Assembly: GCA_902590705.1 (NCBI GenBank)
Contig: CACIXU010000002.1
Location: forward strand, 1 to 64,000
Reading direction: 5' to 3'
From: an uncultured Bacteroidota bacterium
Lineage (GTDB): Bacteria > Bacteroidota > Bacteroidia > Flavobacteriales > Flavobacteriaceae
DNA length: 64,000 bases
Below are positions 54,597 to 62,364 of this stretch, piece after piece. Every line of letters starts with the position of its first letter. Within the stretch, counting starts at the first letter, position 1. The position numbers and the translations under genes were made by a program. Below the pieces are notes generated by a model that was given only the letters and a program-made list of their open reading frames with translations, did not search any database and was not told the DNA's origin.

Positions 54597-55955
54597 TTAT
54601 CCAAAAAGACGAGAAACTAAGTCCTGAATCTTTGAAATGGGGATAACTTTTACTGGGAGATTTTTGGTATCAATTTTAGAAAATTTTGAGATGAAGACAC
54701 TTTTATAGCCTAATTTGGCAGCCTCTTGAATTCTATGTTCCACTTTGGGGACTGGTCTAATCTCACCAGATAAACCGATTTCAGCAGCAAAACAATATTT
54801 TTCGGAGACTTCAATATCGTGATAACTTGATAAAATTGAAACTATTACGGCTAAATCTATAGCAGGATCATCTATTGTAATTCCCCCTGTTATATTGATA
54901 AAAACATCTTTAGAACCTAAAGTAAAACCAGCTCTTTTTTCCAAGACAGCCAAGAGCATGTTTAGTCTTTTAGTATTGTAACCTGTGCTGGTTCTTTGAG
55001 GAGTTCCATATACAGCTGAACTAACTAATGCTTGAATTTCAATCATTAGAGGTCGAACTCCTTCAATAGTAGCAGCAATAGCGTGGCCACTTAGTTTTTC
55101 ATCTTTCTCAGAGATCAATAATTCACTTGGATTATTGACTGTGCATAGACCTTGAGATTGCATTTCATAGATTCCAATTTCTGAGGTAGCTCCGTAACGA
55201 TTTTTTTTTGTTCTTAAAATTCTGTAAATGTGATTTCTATCTCCTTCAAAATGAAGAACTACATCAACCATATGTTCCAAAATTTTAGGTCCTGCGATTT
55301 GACCATCTTTCGTAATGTGTCCAATTAAAAAAACAGGAACATGGGACTCTTTGGCAAAACGTATAAGCTCTGCCGTACATTCTTTGATTTGGGAGATACT
55401 TCCAGGGCTATTTTCGATACTATCTGTATTGAGGGTTTGAACAGAATCAATAATGACCAAATCAGGATTTAAAGTCTCTATTTGTGAGAATATATTTTGG
55501 GTTTTTGTTTCACTTAATATATAGCAATCATTGGATGATTTATTGATACGATTAGATCGGATTTTAATTTGTTTTTGACTCTCCTCCCCGGAAACATATA
55601 AAACCTTTGAATTTATTTGCATTGCAATCTGAAGTAGAAGTGTAGACTTTCCTATTCCTGGTTCTCCTCCAAGAAGCATTAAAGCTCCTGGAATTATTCC
55701 TCCGCCTAATACCCTATCTAGTTCTTGATCCCCGGTATTAATTCGTGATTCTTCTTTAATATTGATTTGATCAATTTTGAGTGGTTTGATCACCTCATTA
55801 ATTTTTTGGAACGATTTCCAAACTTTTTTTGTAGATTTTTCAATCACCTCTTCAGACAATGTATTCCATTCTTTACATGAATTACACTGACCTTGCCACT
55901 TCGCATGCTGGGTACCGCAATTTTGGCAAAAAAAAGAAGTTTTTACTTTATTCAT
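54597..55955 (-). CDS. radA: DNA repair protein RadA
   Basis: Zinc finger C10-x2-C13 and C24-x2-C27 (KWQGQCNSCKEW), Walker A GEPGIGKS at 97-104, the RadA-specific KNRYG motif (RTKKNRYGATSEIGIYEM) and a C-terminal Lon-protease-like domain (FINITGGITIDDPAIDLAV). 452 residues. A RecA-like helicase in branch migration during recombination. Last gene of the panC-panD-flippase-radA series. Confidence 0.95.
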   Translation of the reverse strand: MNKVKTSFFCQNCGTQHAKWQGQCNSCKEWNTLSEEVIEKSTKKVWKSFQKINEVIKPLKIDQINIKEESRINTGDQELDRVLGGGIIPGALMLLGGEPGIGKSTLLLQIAMQINSKVLYVSGEESQKQIKIRSNRINKSSNDCYILSETKTQNIFSQIETLNPDLVIIDSVQTLNTDSIENSPGSISQIKECTAELIRFAKESHVPVFLIGHITKDGQIAGPKILEHMVDVVLHFEGDRNHIYRILRTKKNRYGATSEIGIYEMQSQGLCTVNNPSELLISEKDEKLSGHAIAATIEGVRPLMIEIQALVSSAVYGTPQRTSTGYNTKRLNMLLAVLEKRAGFTLGSKDVFINITGGITIDDPAIDLAVIVSILSSYHDIEVSEKYCFAAEIGLSGEIRPVPKVEHRIQEAAKLGYKSVFISKFSKIDTKNLPVKVIPISKIQDLVSRLFG

Positions 55956-55972
55956 TAGCAGCTAAAAATGAA

Positions 55973-56923
55973 TTATCGTTGGGGATTAATCAAAGGTAAC
56001 GTAAAAAAAGCGATGGCACCAAAAGCAAGTATCATCAATGTTTGGCAACTCCAGACAATCCATCCAAAGGCCAAACTAGAATCTTTACCTATACCAAATG
56101 AAATTAAAACTAATGAAACAGTATACGGATAAATACCAATGCCTCCATTTGTTATAGTGATCGACAAACCACCTATTACGAATGCTGGAATTAAAGCATT
56201 CAACCCTAAATTGGCTGTTTCAGGAATAGAGTATTTGATCACTCCAAACATCAGTATATACATTAACCAAATAAATAGGGTATGTAAGATGAAGGCTCCC
56301 TTTTTTTTAATTTTCTTTATTGAAAGAAACCCCTGCCAGATCTCAGTAAGAAATAATTTAATTTTTTTTGCAAAAGGTTGTTTGGAATTAATTAAAAATC
56401 TTAAACCAAAACCTAAAATAATTAAAATCACTAAAAAATATTTTAGATTAGAAAGTTTAAAATCTAAAACATCTATGATCAGTTCAAATTGTAATAATAA
56501 TGATATACAAACAAATATGAATAGTAAAATAATGTCAATTACCCTCTCGGCAATTATAGTCCCAAAACCTTTTTGAAAAGGAATATTATCATAGCGATCC
56601 ATAGCAGTTGCTCTAAGTATTTCTCCTGAGCGAGGAATACCCAGGTTAGATAAATATCCTATTAAAACCGAAAGAATAGAATTAGCTAATCTTGGCTTAT
56701 AACCCAATGGGACCAAAAGATATGACCATCGAATAGCTCTTGAAACATGACTAAGTAAACCAAAAATGGAAGAAATAATTATAAAATGATAGTCGGCATT
56801 TCTAATGTATTTGATTACGTTTTTACGGTCATCAACAGAGGTGTTTTGATAGCTCAAATAGATAAAGAATAAGCCGATTAAAAGTGGGATTAAATTTTTT
56901 GAAAGTTGGATTACCTTATTCAA
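55973..56923 (-). CDS. lysylphosphatidylglycerol synthase-like flippase-domain membrane protein
   Basis: 316 residues with about 8 hydrophobic helices and the family's SRAIRWSYLLVPLGYKPRL, GYLSNLGIPRSGEILRATAM and GGLSITITNGGIGIYPYTVSL blocks. It lacks the soluble LPG-synthase domain, so it is the membrane-only (UPF0104) branch, thought to flip lipids or act in envelope glycolipid biology; function of this member is unknown. TTG start, 4 bases after panD. Confidence 0.85.
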   Translation of the reverse strand: MNKVIQLSKNLIPLLIGLFFIYLSYQNTSVDDRKNVIKYIRNADYHFIIISSIFGLLSHVSRAIRWSYLLVPLGYKPRLANSILSVLIGYLSNLGIPRSGEILRATAMDRYDNIPFQKGFGTIIAERVIDIILLFIFVCISLLLQFELIIDVLDFKLSNLKYFLVILIILGFGLRFLINSKQPFAKKIKLFLTEIWQGFLSIKKIKKKGAFILHTLFIWLMYILMFGVIKYSIPETANLGLNALIPAFVIGGLSITITNGGIGIYPYTVSLVLISFGIGKDSSLAFGWIVWSCQTLMILAFGAIAFFTLPLINPQR

Positions 56924-56927
56924 TGTA

Positions 56928-57278
56928 CTAGGTTAACCGATTGGTTTCTTCATTGGGAAAAATAATTGATGGCACGAATGATTTAGCTTCCTCTAAATCC
57001 ATTTGTGCATAGCTAATTATTATTACAACGTCTCCTTTTTGAACTTTTCTAGCTGCTGGGCCATTTAGGGTAACTTCACCACTTGATTTTTTCCCTTCAA
57101 TCACATATGTTTCTAATCGTTCCCCATTATTAACATTGACCACTTGAACCTTTTCGCCAACGATTAGATTGGCCGCCTCAATCAAGTCACGATCAATAGT
57201 TATACTACCAACATAATTTAAATCAGCATCAGTAACTTTTACCCGGTGAATTTTTGACTTTATTATTTCTATTAACAC
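56928..57278 (-). CDS. panD: aspartate 1-decarboxylase precursor
   Basis: 116 residues with the self-cleavage site Gly24-Ser25 (YVGSITID), where Ser25 becomes the pyruvoyl group, and [30 protein letters not shown]. It makes beta-alanine for pantothenate. GTG start. 17 bases after panC, as in many bacteria. Confidence 0.95.
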   Translation of the reverse strand: MLIEIIKSKIHRVKVTDADLNYVGSITIDRDLIEAANLIVGEKVQVVNVNNGERLETYVIEGKKSSGEVTLNGPAARKVQKGDVVIIISYAQMDLEEAKSFVPSIIFPNEETNRLT

Positions 57279-57295
57279 ACCACAAATGTAATGAT

Positions 57296-58135
57296 TTAAG
57301 ACATATTGATATTGTCTATTAATCTAATTTTTCCTAGAGAGGCAGCGATAAAGCCACGTCCCGATTTTATTTTTTCGTTAGGGTTAAACTCTACTAGAGT
57401 AAAAGGATCTGTTGCAGTAAAATATTCCAATTTAATAAGTGAAAGATCTTTAAAAAAATTTCTAACCTCTATTTTAATTTTCTCATATTTTTCGGTATTT
57501 GCAAGTTTTTTGGCAAGTTTCAATCCTTCATAAACTTTTGGAGCTATTCTTCTTTCCTTAGAATTCAATAAAATATTACGCGAACTCATCGCAAGTCCAT
57601 CTGTGTTTCTTACTATTGGGCAACCAATAATCTTGGTTGAAATGTTTAGAGATTTACTTAGGTGATTAACAACAAGTAATTGTTGGTAGTCTTTTTCTCC
57701 AAAATATGCTTTAGAGGGTAAAAATGTTTTAAAAAAATACTCTAAAACAGTAGCTACCCCTTGAAAGTGCCCTTTTCTTATTTTTCCCTCCATAACTGTA
57801 TCTAGGTTTCCAAGATCATATTGTTTAGATATAATTTTATTCCCATAAATATCATTTTCATTCGGAATAAAGACTGAGATATTTTTGCCAAATTGAGAAA
57901 TTTTATAAATATCTTCTTCTAATTTATTGGGATAATTTTTTAAATCTATATTATTTTCAAATTGAGTAGGATTGACAAAAATAGTAACTAGCACTTTGTC
58001 ATTTTCAATTAATGCTTTTTCAATTAATGAAAGGTGCCCATCATGAAGTGCTCCCATAGTTGGTACCATACCAATTGAATAGGATTTCCCAAAAAAATTC
58101 CTTTTGAATTGTTGGGGGGAATTAAAGACTTCCAT
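57296..58135 (-). CDS. panC: pantothenate synthetase
   Basis: Start taken at ATG 58135 (a TTG just upstream is also possible). [11 protein letters not shown] is the HIGH-like nucleotide motif; [20 protein letters not shown] and [11 protein letters not shown] are the other family blocks. It joins pantoate and beta-alanine with ATP. About 280 residues. It is the first gene of the leftward series with panD, which supplies its second substrate, and is divergent from the GT5-like gene. Confidence 0.95.
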   Translation of the reverse strand: MEVFNSPQQFKRNFFGKSYSIGMVPTMGALHDGHLSLIEKALIENDKVLVTIFVNPTQFENNIDLKNYPNKLEEDIYKISQFGKNISVFIPNENDIYGNKIISKQYDLGNLDTVMEGKIRKGHFQGVATVLEYFFKTFLPSKAYFGEKDYQQLLVVNHLSKSLNISTKIIGCPIVRNTDGLAMSSRNILLNSKERRIAPKVYEGLKLAKKLANTEKYEKIKIEVRNFFKDLSLIKLEYFTATDPFTLVEFNPNEKIKSGRGFIAASLGKIRLIDNINMS

Positions 58136-58235
58136 CAAAATATATTTAAACCCTGTAAATATAGAGATTTCAGCTTATTACATTAAATTTTTGTAATTTC
58201 GCAAAACTTTTAAGCTTAGGATAAATAGATATTTT

Positions 58236-59039
58236 ATGAAAGATAAAAAAGTGCTGAATATTTCTTCTGAAGTGGTTCCTTACCTTCCCCAGTCAAATCA
58301 AGCTATAAATTCTTTCAAAATTCCAAAAAATATCAATGATCACGGTGGTCAGACCAGAATTTTTATGCCACGCTATGGTATGATAAACGAGAGACGTCAC
58401 CAACTTCATGAGGTAATTCGATTATCTGGTATGAATTTAGTAATCAATGATGTTGACATGCCTTTAATAATAAAAGTAGCTTCAATACCAAAGGAAAGAA
58501 TGCAAGTTTACTTTATTGATAACGATGAATATTTCAAAAGGCGCGCCTCTTTGAGAGATGATAATCAAAAACTTTTTTCCGATAATGATGAACGCATGAT
58601 TTTCTTCACAAAAGGAGTCATAGAAACTGTCAAAAAACTTAATTGGTCTCCTGATATCATTCATTTACATGGCTGGTTTACTTGTTTATTCCCGCTTTAT
58701 CTAAAAACGTATTATAAAAACGAACCAATTTTTTCAAATAGTAAAATTGTTACTTCTGTTTACGCAAAAGACTTTGACAAAGTAATCTCTGGGAATTTAC
58801 ACGACAAGGTTGCCTTTGATAATATTCCATTAGAATTAATAAGCTATCTAAAAAATGCTAGCTTCGAGAATTTAATTAAGTTGAGTATTGAGTTTTCAGA
58901 TGGATATGCTATCGCTGACAGTGAAACCCCAAAATCCATACAAGATCACCTATTAGATTATTCTATTCCTGGGTTGAGTTTTGAAGATTCTCAAAAGAAA
59001 GATGCATTTGTTAATTTTTATTCTACTAACATAATGTAA
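58236..59039 (+). CDS. GT5 (glycogen/starch synthase) N-terminal-domain-only protein
   Basis: 267 residues that match only the N-terminal Rossmann half of GT5 glycogen synthases: KVLNISSEVVPYLPQSNQAINSFKIPKNINDHGGQTRIFMPRYG and WSPDIIHLHGWFTCLFPLYLKT. The C-terminal half with the nucleotide-sugar site is absent, and the frame ends normally, so it is not a recent truncation. Function unknown; enzymatic glycosyl transfer seems unlikely without a partner. It lies 9 bases ahead of the DUF4270 lipoprotein gene and divergent from panC. Confidence 0.8.
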   Translation: MKDKKVLNISSEVVPYLPQSNQAINSFKIPKNINDHGGQTRIFMPRYGMINERRHQLHEVIRLSGMNLVINDVDMPLIIKVASIPKERMQVYFIDNDEYFKRRASLRDDNQKLFSDNDERMIFFTKGVIETVKKLNWSPDIIHLHGWFTCLFPLYLKTYYKNEPIFSNSKIVTSVYAKDFDKVISGNLHDKVAFDNIPLELISYLKNASFENLIKLSIEFSDGYAIADSETPKSIQDHLLDYSIPGLSFEDSQKKDAFVNFYSTNIM

Positions 59040-59048
59040 AAATAAACA

Positions 59049-60872
59049 ATGAATGTTCTAAGCCCCATCAAACCAATTTTGGTTACTTCAGCAATTATAA
59101 TCTGCTTTTTTTTATCCTGTGACAAAGATTATCATTCCGTTGGAGTTGATTTATTGAAAAAAACATCTATTAAAACGAGCTCTTTTATCGCTCCTGTTTA
59201 TACCTATCAAAAGAAGCTAAATTATTTTCAAACTGATGGATTACCACTTGGTCAGCTTGGGAGAATTCAAATTCCTGGTTTTGGTATTTCCAAAGCAAGT
59301 ATAACTTCTCAACTAAGGTACTCTGGGGTACCTGTTTTTGGAAATTATACTCAAGAAGCAGAAGATGACAATGATAATCCTAATGTAATTGACGAAAATG
59401 AAAAAGTTACTGCTGTTTATTTAGATATACCATTCTTCAATAACTTAGATGACGCTGATCAAGATGGAGTTATTGATTTATTTGATATCGATGCAATAGA
59501 TCCTGAAAGTGACACTGACGGAGATGGATTGTCAGATATTGAAGAGAGCCGATTGAACTTAAACCCATTGAGTGATGATAGTGACAATGATGGTATTTTA
59601 GATTTGATTGATAATGATAGTTCCAGTTTTGAATATGAAAATAAGATTTATGAAATAGATTCAATTTTTGGCAACAGAGCTGCAACCTTTAATATGAAAG
59701 TTTATGAGCTTACCCATTTTCTATCTCCTCTAGACCCTTTGCAGAACTTTGAGAGAAATAAACAATATTATTCCAATACTGATTTTTTTGAACAGGGGTT
59801 TGTAGGGGCAAAGTTATGCGATACTTCTTACAGCCTAAATTTTGATGAGTTAAGATTTAACTATAAAGAAGATGATCCTGAAACCGAAGATGTTGATGAA
59901 AGGAATAAAGTTCAAACGCGACTTTCACCTAGAATTAGAGTCCCGCTTGATATAGAATTTTTTCAAACCAAAATTATAGATAATGAAGGGGGTGATCCCT
60001 TATCAAATTATGAAAACTTTATTCGATTTTTTAAAGGGATAGTCATTAGAGCTGATAATTTTTCGGATGATCTATATATGCTTCTCGATATTAACAATGC
60101 TAATATTAAGATTGAATATGATTACAAATTTAATAATTTGAACGGTACCTTAGATAACACATCCGATGATGTGATTGAAATAAAGTCAAAAGTTTTTTCC
60201 CTCAGTTTAAACGGTATTCGATTCAACACATTAAATCATGTAGATCTAAGTGGTGAAATTGATAATGAAGTACAACTTGGTCAGAACAATATTCCTTCCA
60301 AAAAATCCTATCTAAATGGGAATGGATATTTTTCAACCATCAAATTATTTGATAAGCAGGAATCGCAGAATGAGTTGCTTAATGATTTAAGAAAAAATAA
60401 ATGGCTTGTAAGTGAGGCTAACCTATATTTGTACGTCGATCAAGATCATTACGTTACATCTGAAGATTTAATCGAAAGACTTTATTTATTCAATTATTCA
60501 AATGGCTCACCCATAATTGATTTTACCCTTGACAATTCAGTTAATAATAATCATAAAAATAGAGATAAATTCATATTTGGTGGTTTCTTAGAGTATGATG
60601 ATCTTGAAAGACCTTACCGTTACAAGTTTAGAATTACAAACCATGTGAATAGGCTTATAAGAAAAGATTCTACCAATTATACTATTGCTATTTCACCTGC
60701 AAATGGGATAAATTCAATCGCATATAAAAGAGCTCAAACATCTGGCCAAGAATTTATCAATTATCCTTCCATTTCTATCTTAAGTCCTCTAGGCGTTATT
60801 CTGCACGGCTCCGGTGTGGATGAAACAGATTCCTCTAAAATCCAACTTGAGATTTTTTACACGGAGTATTAA
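59049..60872 (+). CDS. DUF4270 lipoprotein with thrombospondin-type-3-like repeat
   Basis: Lipoprotein signal with FFLSC25. The usual DUF4270 beta-rich body (SIKTSSFIAPVYTYQKKLNYFQTDGLPLGQLG at the start) contains, at about 136-195, an Asp-rich segment with DADQDGVIDLFD, DTDGDGLSDIEE and DSDNDGILDLID, which are calcium-binding thrombospondin type 3 / DxDxDG repeats. 607 residues. Likely exposed on the outer membrane. Function of DUF4270 proteins is not established. Co-transcribed with the GT5-like gene. Confidence 0.85.
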   Translation: MNVLSPIKPILVTSAIIICFFLSCDKDYHSVGVDLLKKTSIKTSSFIAPVYTYQKKLNYFQTDGLPLGQLGRIQIPGFGISKASITSQLRYSGVPVFGNYTQEAEDDNDNPNVIDENEKVTAVYLDIPFFNNLDDADQDGVIDLFDIDAIDPESDTDGDGLSDIEESRLNLNPLSDDSDNDGILDLIDNDSSSFEYENKIYEIDSIFGNRAATFNMKVYELTHFLSPLDPLQNFERNKQYYSNTDFFEQGFVGAKLCDTSYSLNFDELRFNYKEDDPETEDVDERNKVQTRLSPRIRVPLDIEFFQTKIIDNEGGDPLSNYENFIRFFKGIVIRADNFSDDLYMLLDINNANIKIEYDYKFNNLNGTLDNTSDDVIEIKSKVFSLSLNGIRFNTLNHVDLSGEIDNEVQLGQNNIPSKKSYLNGNGYFSTIKLFDKQESQNELLNDLRKNKWLVSEANLYLYVDQDHYVTSEDLIERLYLFNYSNGSPIIDFTLDNSVNNNHKNRDKFIFGGFLEYDDLERPYRYKFRITNHVNRLIRKDSTNYTIAISPANGINSIAYKRAQTSGQEFINYPSISILSPLGVILHGSGVDETDSSKIQLEIFYTEY

Positions 60873-60916
60873 TATATTAGTTTAAATTTTAGCTAAATCT
60901 ACAATTTTACTATATT

Positions 60917-60945
60917 TTTTATAATAGTCAAAAGTTATTATAAAA
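60917..60945. terminator. AT-rich inverted repeat between convergent genes
   Basis: TTTTATAATA (60917-60926) is the exact reverse complement of TATTATAAAA (60936-60945), with a 9-base loop. It lies between the DUF4270 gene and the convergent acyltransferase and may end transcription from either side, but there is no clear T-run. Confidence 0.4.
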
Positions 60946-61039
60946 AAATTTCAATAAGATATTATTATTATATTGCAAAATAATTCAATTATAGTACAAA
61001 TTATTTCTGGTAATATAGGATTTTTATAATTAATATCTA

Positions 61040-62077
61040 TTAATATTTAAAATATAATAGATTTTGTCTAATGTATAAAAATAGAATACATGTAAATACT
61101 GCTGGTAAGGCAATTATCCAGTCAAAATAAATTCCAATCAGTAGATAAAGTATTAGCCACCAAATACCGAAAAGAATTAAACCTGCTGTCAATTTGATGG
61201 AGCTGTAAAAAACTACGTCTTCGAAGAGAGATAATATTTTTTTCATAATAATAAGAGGTGGAAGATTTGGTACAGAGCTAATTTCCAATAATAATTTTAA
61301 TACTAACTTATTTGTATATTTTTTTTCTGTCTTTATATTCATTAGTTCTATACTCTTTTTTAAATCTTCAAAATCCATTTTTGTATTTATTCGATTTATT
61401 AGTTTTTTACGATTAGAATAATTATTATCATTATCAGGTAACCAAATGCATTTTTTCATTCCTGATGTAAGCTTTTCTCGGATATTATTGATCGTCTCAG
61501 CTTTAGACAAGGAATCATCTAAAAAATTTCTTACTTCAATTGGCTTTCCAAAAACTACATGAAGATCACACAAAGGTTTTTTATGGTGCCCATAGTTTAT
61601 TCCCACAGGAATTAAATAAATTGGAAACTTACTATCGACTTGAGCCTCGTAAACAAGACGACTACTGCCCTTGGATAAAGACTGTAAATAATACTCATTG
61701 TGATGTGCAGCTTCTGAAAACATTATTATTGATTCTTTAGAGCATAGAAATTTTCTGCATTTATCGAAAATTTCCTCATTTCTCCTAAGGTTCGAATACC
61801 CATTACGAATTCGATAAACAGGTAACATTTTTAGTGCGTCTAAAAACCATTGTAATTTTCCTCCAAAAACATCACTACGTGTTAATGAAGTTACCTGTTG
61901 ATTAACAATAGAACCTACTAAGAGTGGATCTAGAAATGCTCCTTGGTGATTAGGTGAAAACAGGATTCCCCCTTCTTTTGGGATATTTTTAAGCCCTATA
62001 ATTTTAATTTTTCTAAAGTAACATTTGGATGCCAATCTTATAGTATACTTGATGAAATAGTAAAAAATTTTTTTCAT
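61040..62077 (-). CDS. PlsC-type lysophospholipid acyltransferase
   Basis: 345 residues. Acyltransferase motif SPNH44QGAFLD50 (an H-x5-D spacing common in Bacteroidota homologues) and MFSEAAHHNEYYLQSLSKGSSRL as the glycerol-phosphate binding block. The C-terminal 60-70 residues hold two membrane helices. It probably acylates lysophospholipids or a related acceptor at the inner membrane. It is divergent from the acyl-CoA ligase gene, so both may serve lipid metabolism. Confidence 0.85.
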   Translation of the reverse strand: MKKIFYYFIKYTIRLASKCYFRKIKIIGLKNIPKEGGILFSPNHQGAFLDPLLVGSIVNQQVTSLTRSDVFGGKLQWFLDALKMLPVYRIRNGYSNLRRNEEIFDKCRKFLCSKESIIMFSEAAHHNEYYLQSLSKGSSRLVYEAQVDSKFPIYLIPVGINYGHHKKPLCDLHVVFGKPIEVRNFLDDSLSKAETINNIREKLTSGMKKCIWLPDNDNNYSNRKKLINRINTKMDFEDLKKSIELMNIKTEKKYTNKLVLKLLLEISSVPNLPPLIIMKKILSLFEDVVFYSSIKLTAGLILFGIWWLILYLLIGIYFDWIIALPAVFTCILFLYIRQNLLYFKY

Positions 62078-62286
62078 TAAAGCTGACTAAGAAGACTTAT
62101 TTGACATTATTAACTAACTATTTTCCCTCTTTTGTAAAATTATTATAGAATGTTTTGATTGATAAATAATAACTTATACGATCAAATAAAAACTAATTTT
62201 AATTATTAAAATTTTGGAAATTTTGAATTTCTAAACTTAAATAAATAATATTTAATAAATTTAGCTAACTAACTAAAACTTTCCCA

Positions 62287-62338
62287 TGCTTTTTAAAAGC
62301 ACTATTGGTAATTTTTAGACCCCATCTCGGAACTCAGA
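62287..62338 (+). other. inverted repeat and 5S-rRNA-like core in a divergent intergenic region
   Basis: TGCTTTT-T-AAAAGCA (62287-62301) is a perfect short inverted repeat. CCCCATCTCGGAACTCAGA (62320-62338) resembles the conserved loop B-C core of 5S rRNA, but the flanks do not form the rest of a 5S molecule. It may be a decayed fragment, a leader element for the acyl-CoA ligase gene, or chance. Confidence 0.25.
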
Positions 62339-62364
62339 TTTAATAATAAAAAAACTAAACATCT

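Noticed and set aside
56139-56576. 145-codon plus-strand ORF opposite the flippase-domain gene
   Set aside because: Antisense to a conserved membrane protein; hydrophobic repeats give long open antisense frames by chance.
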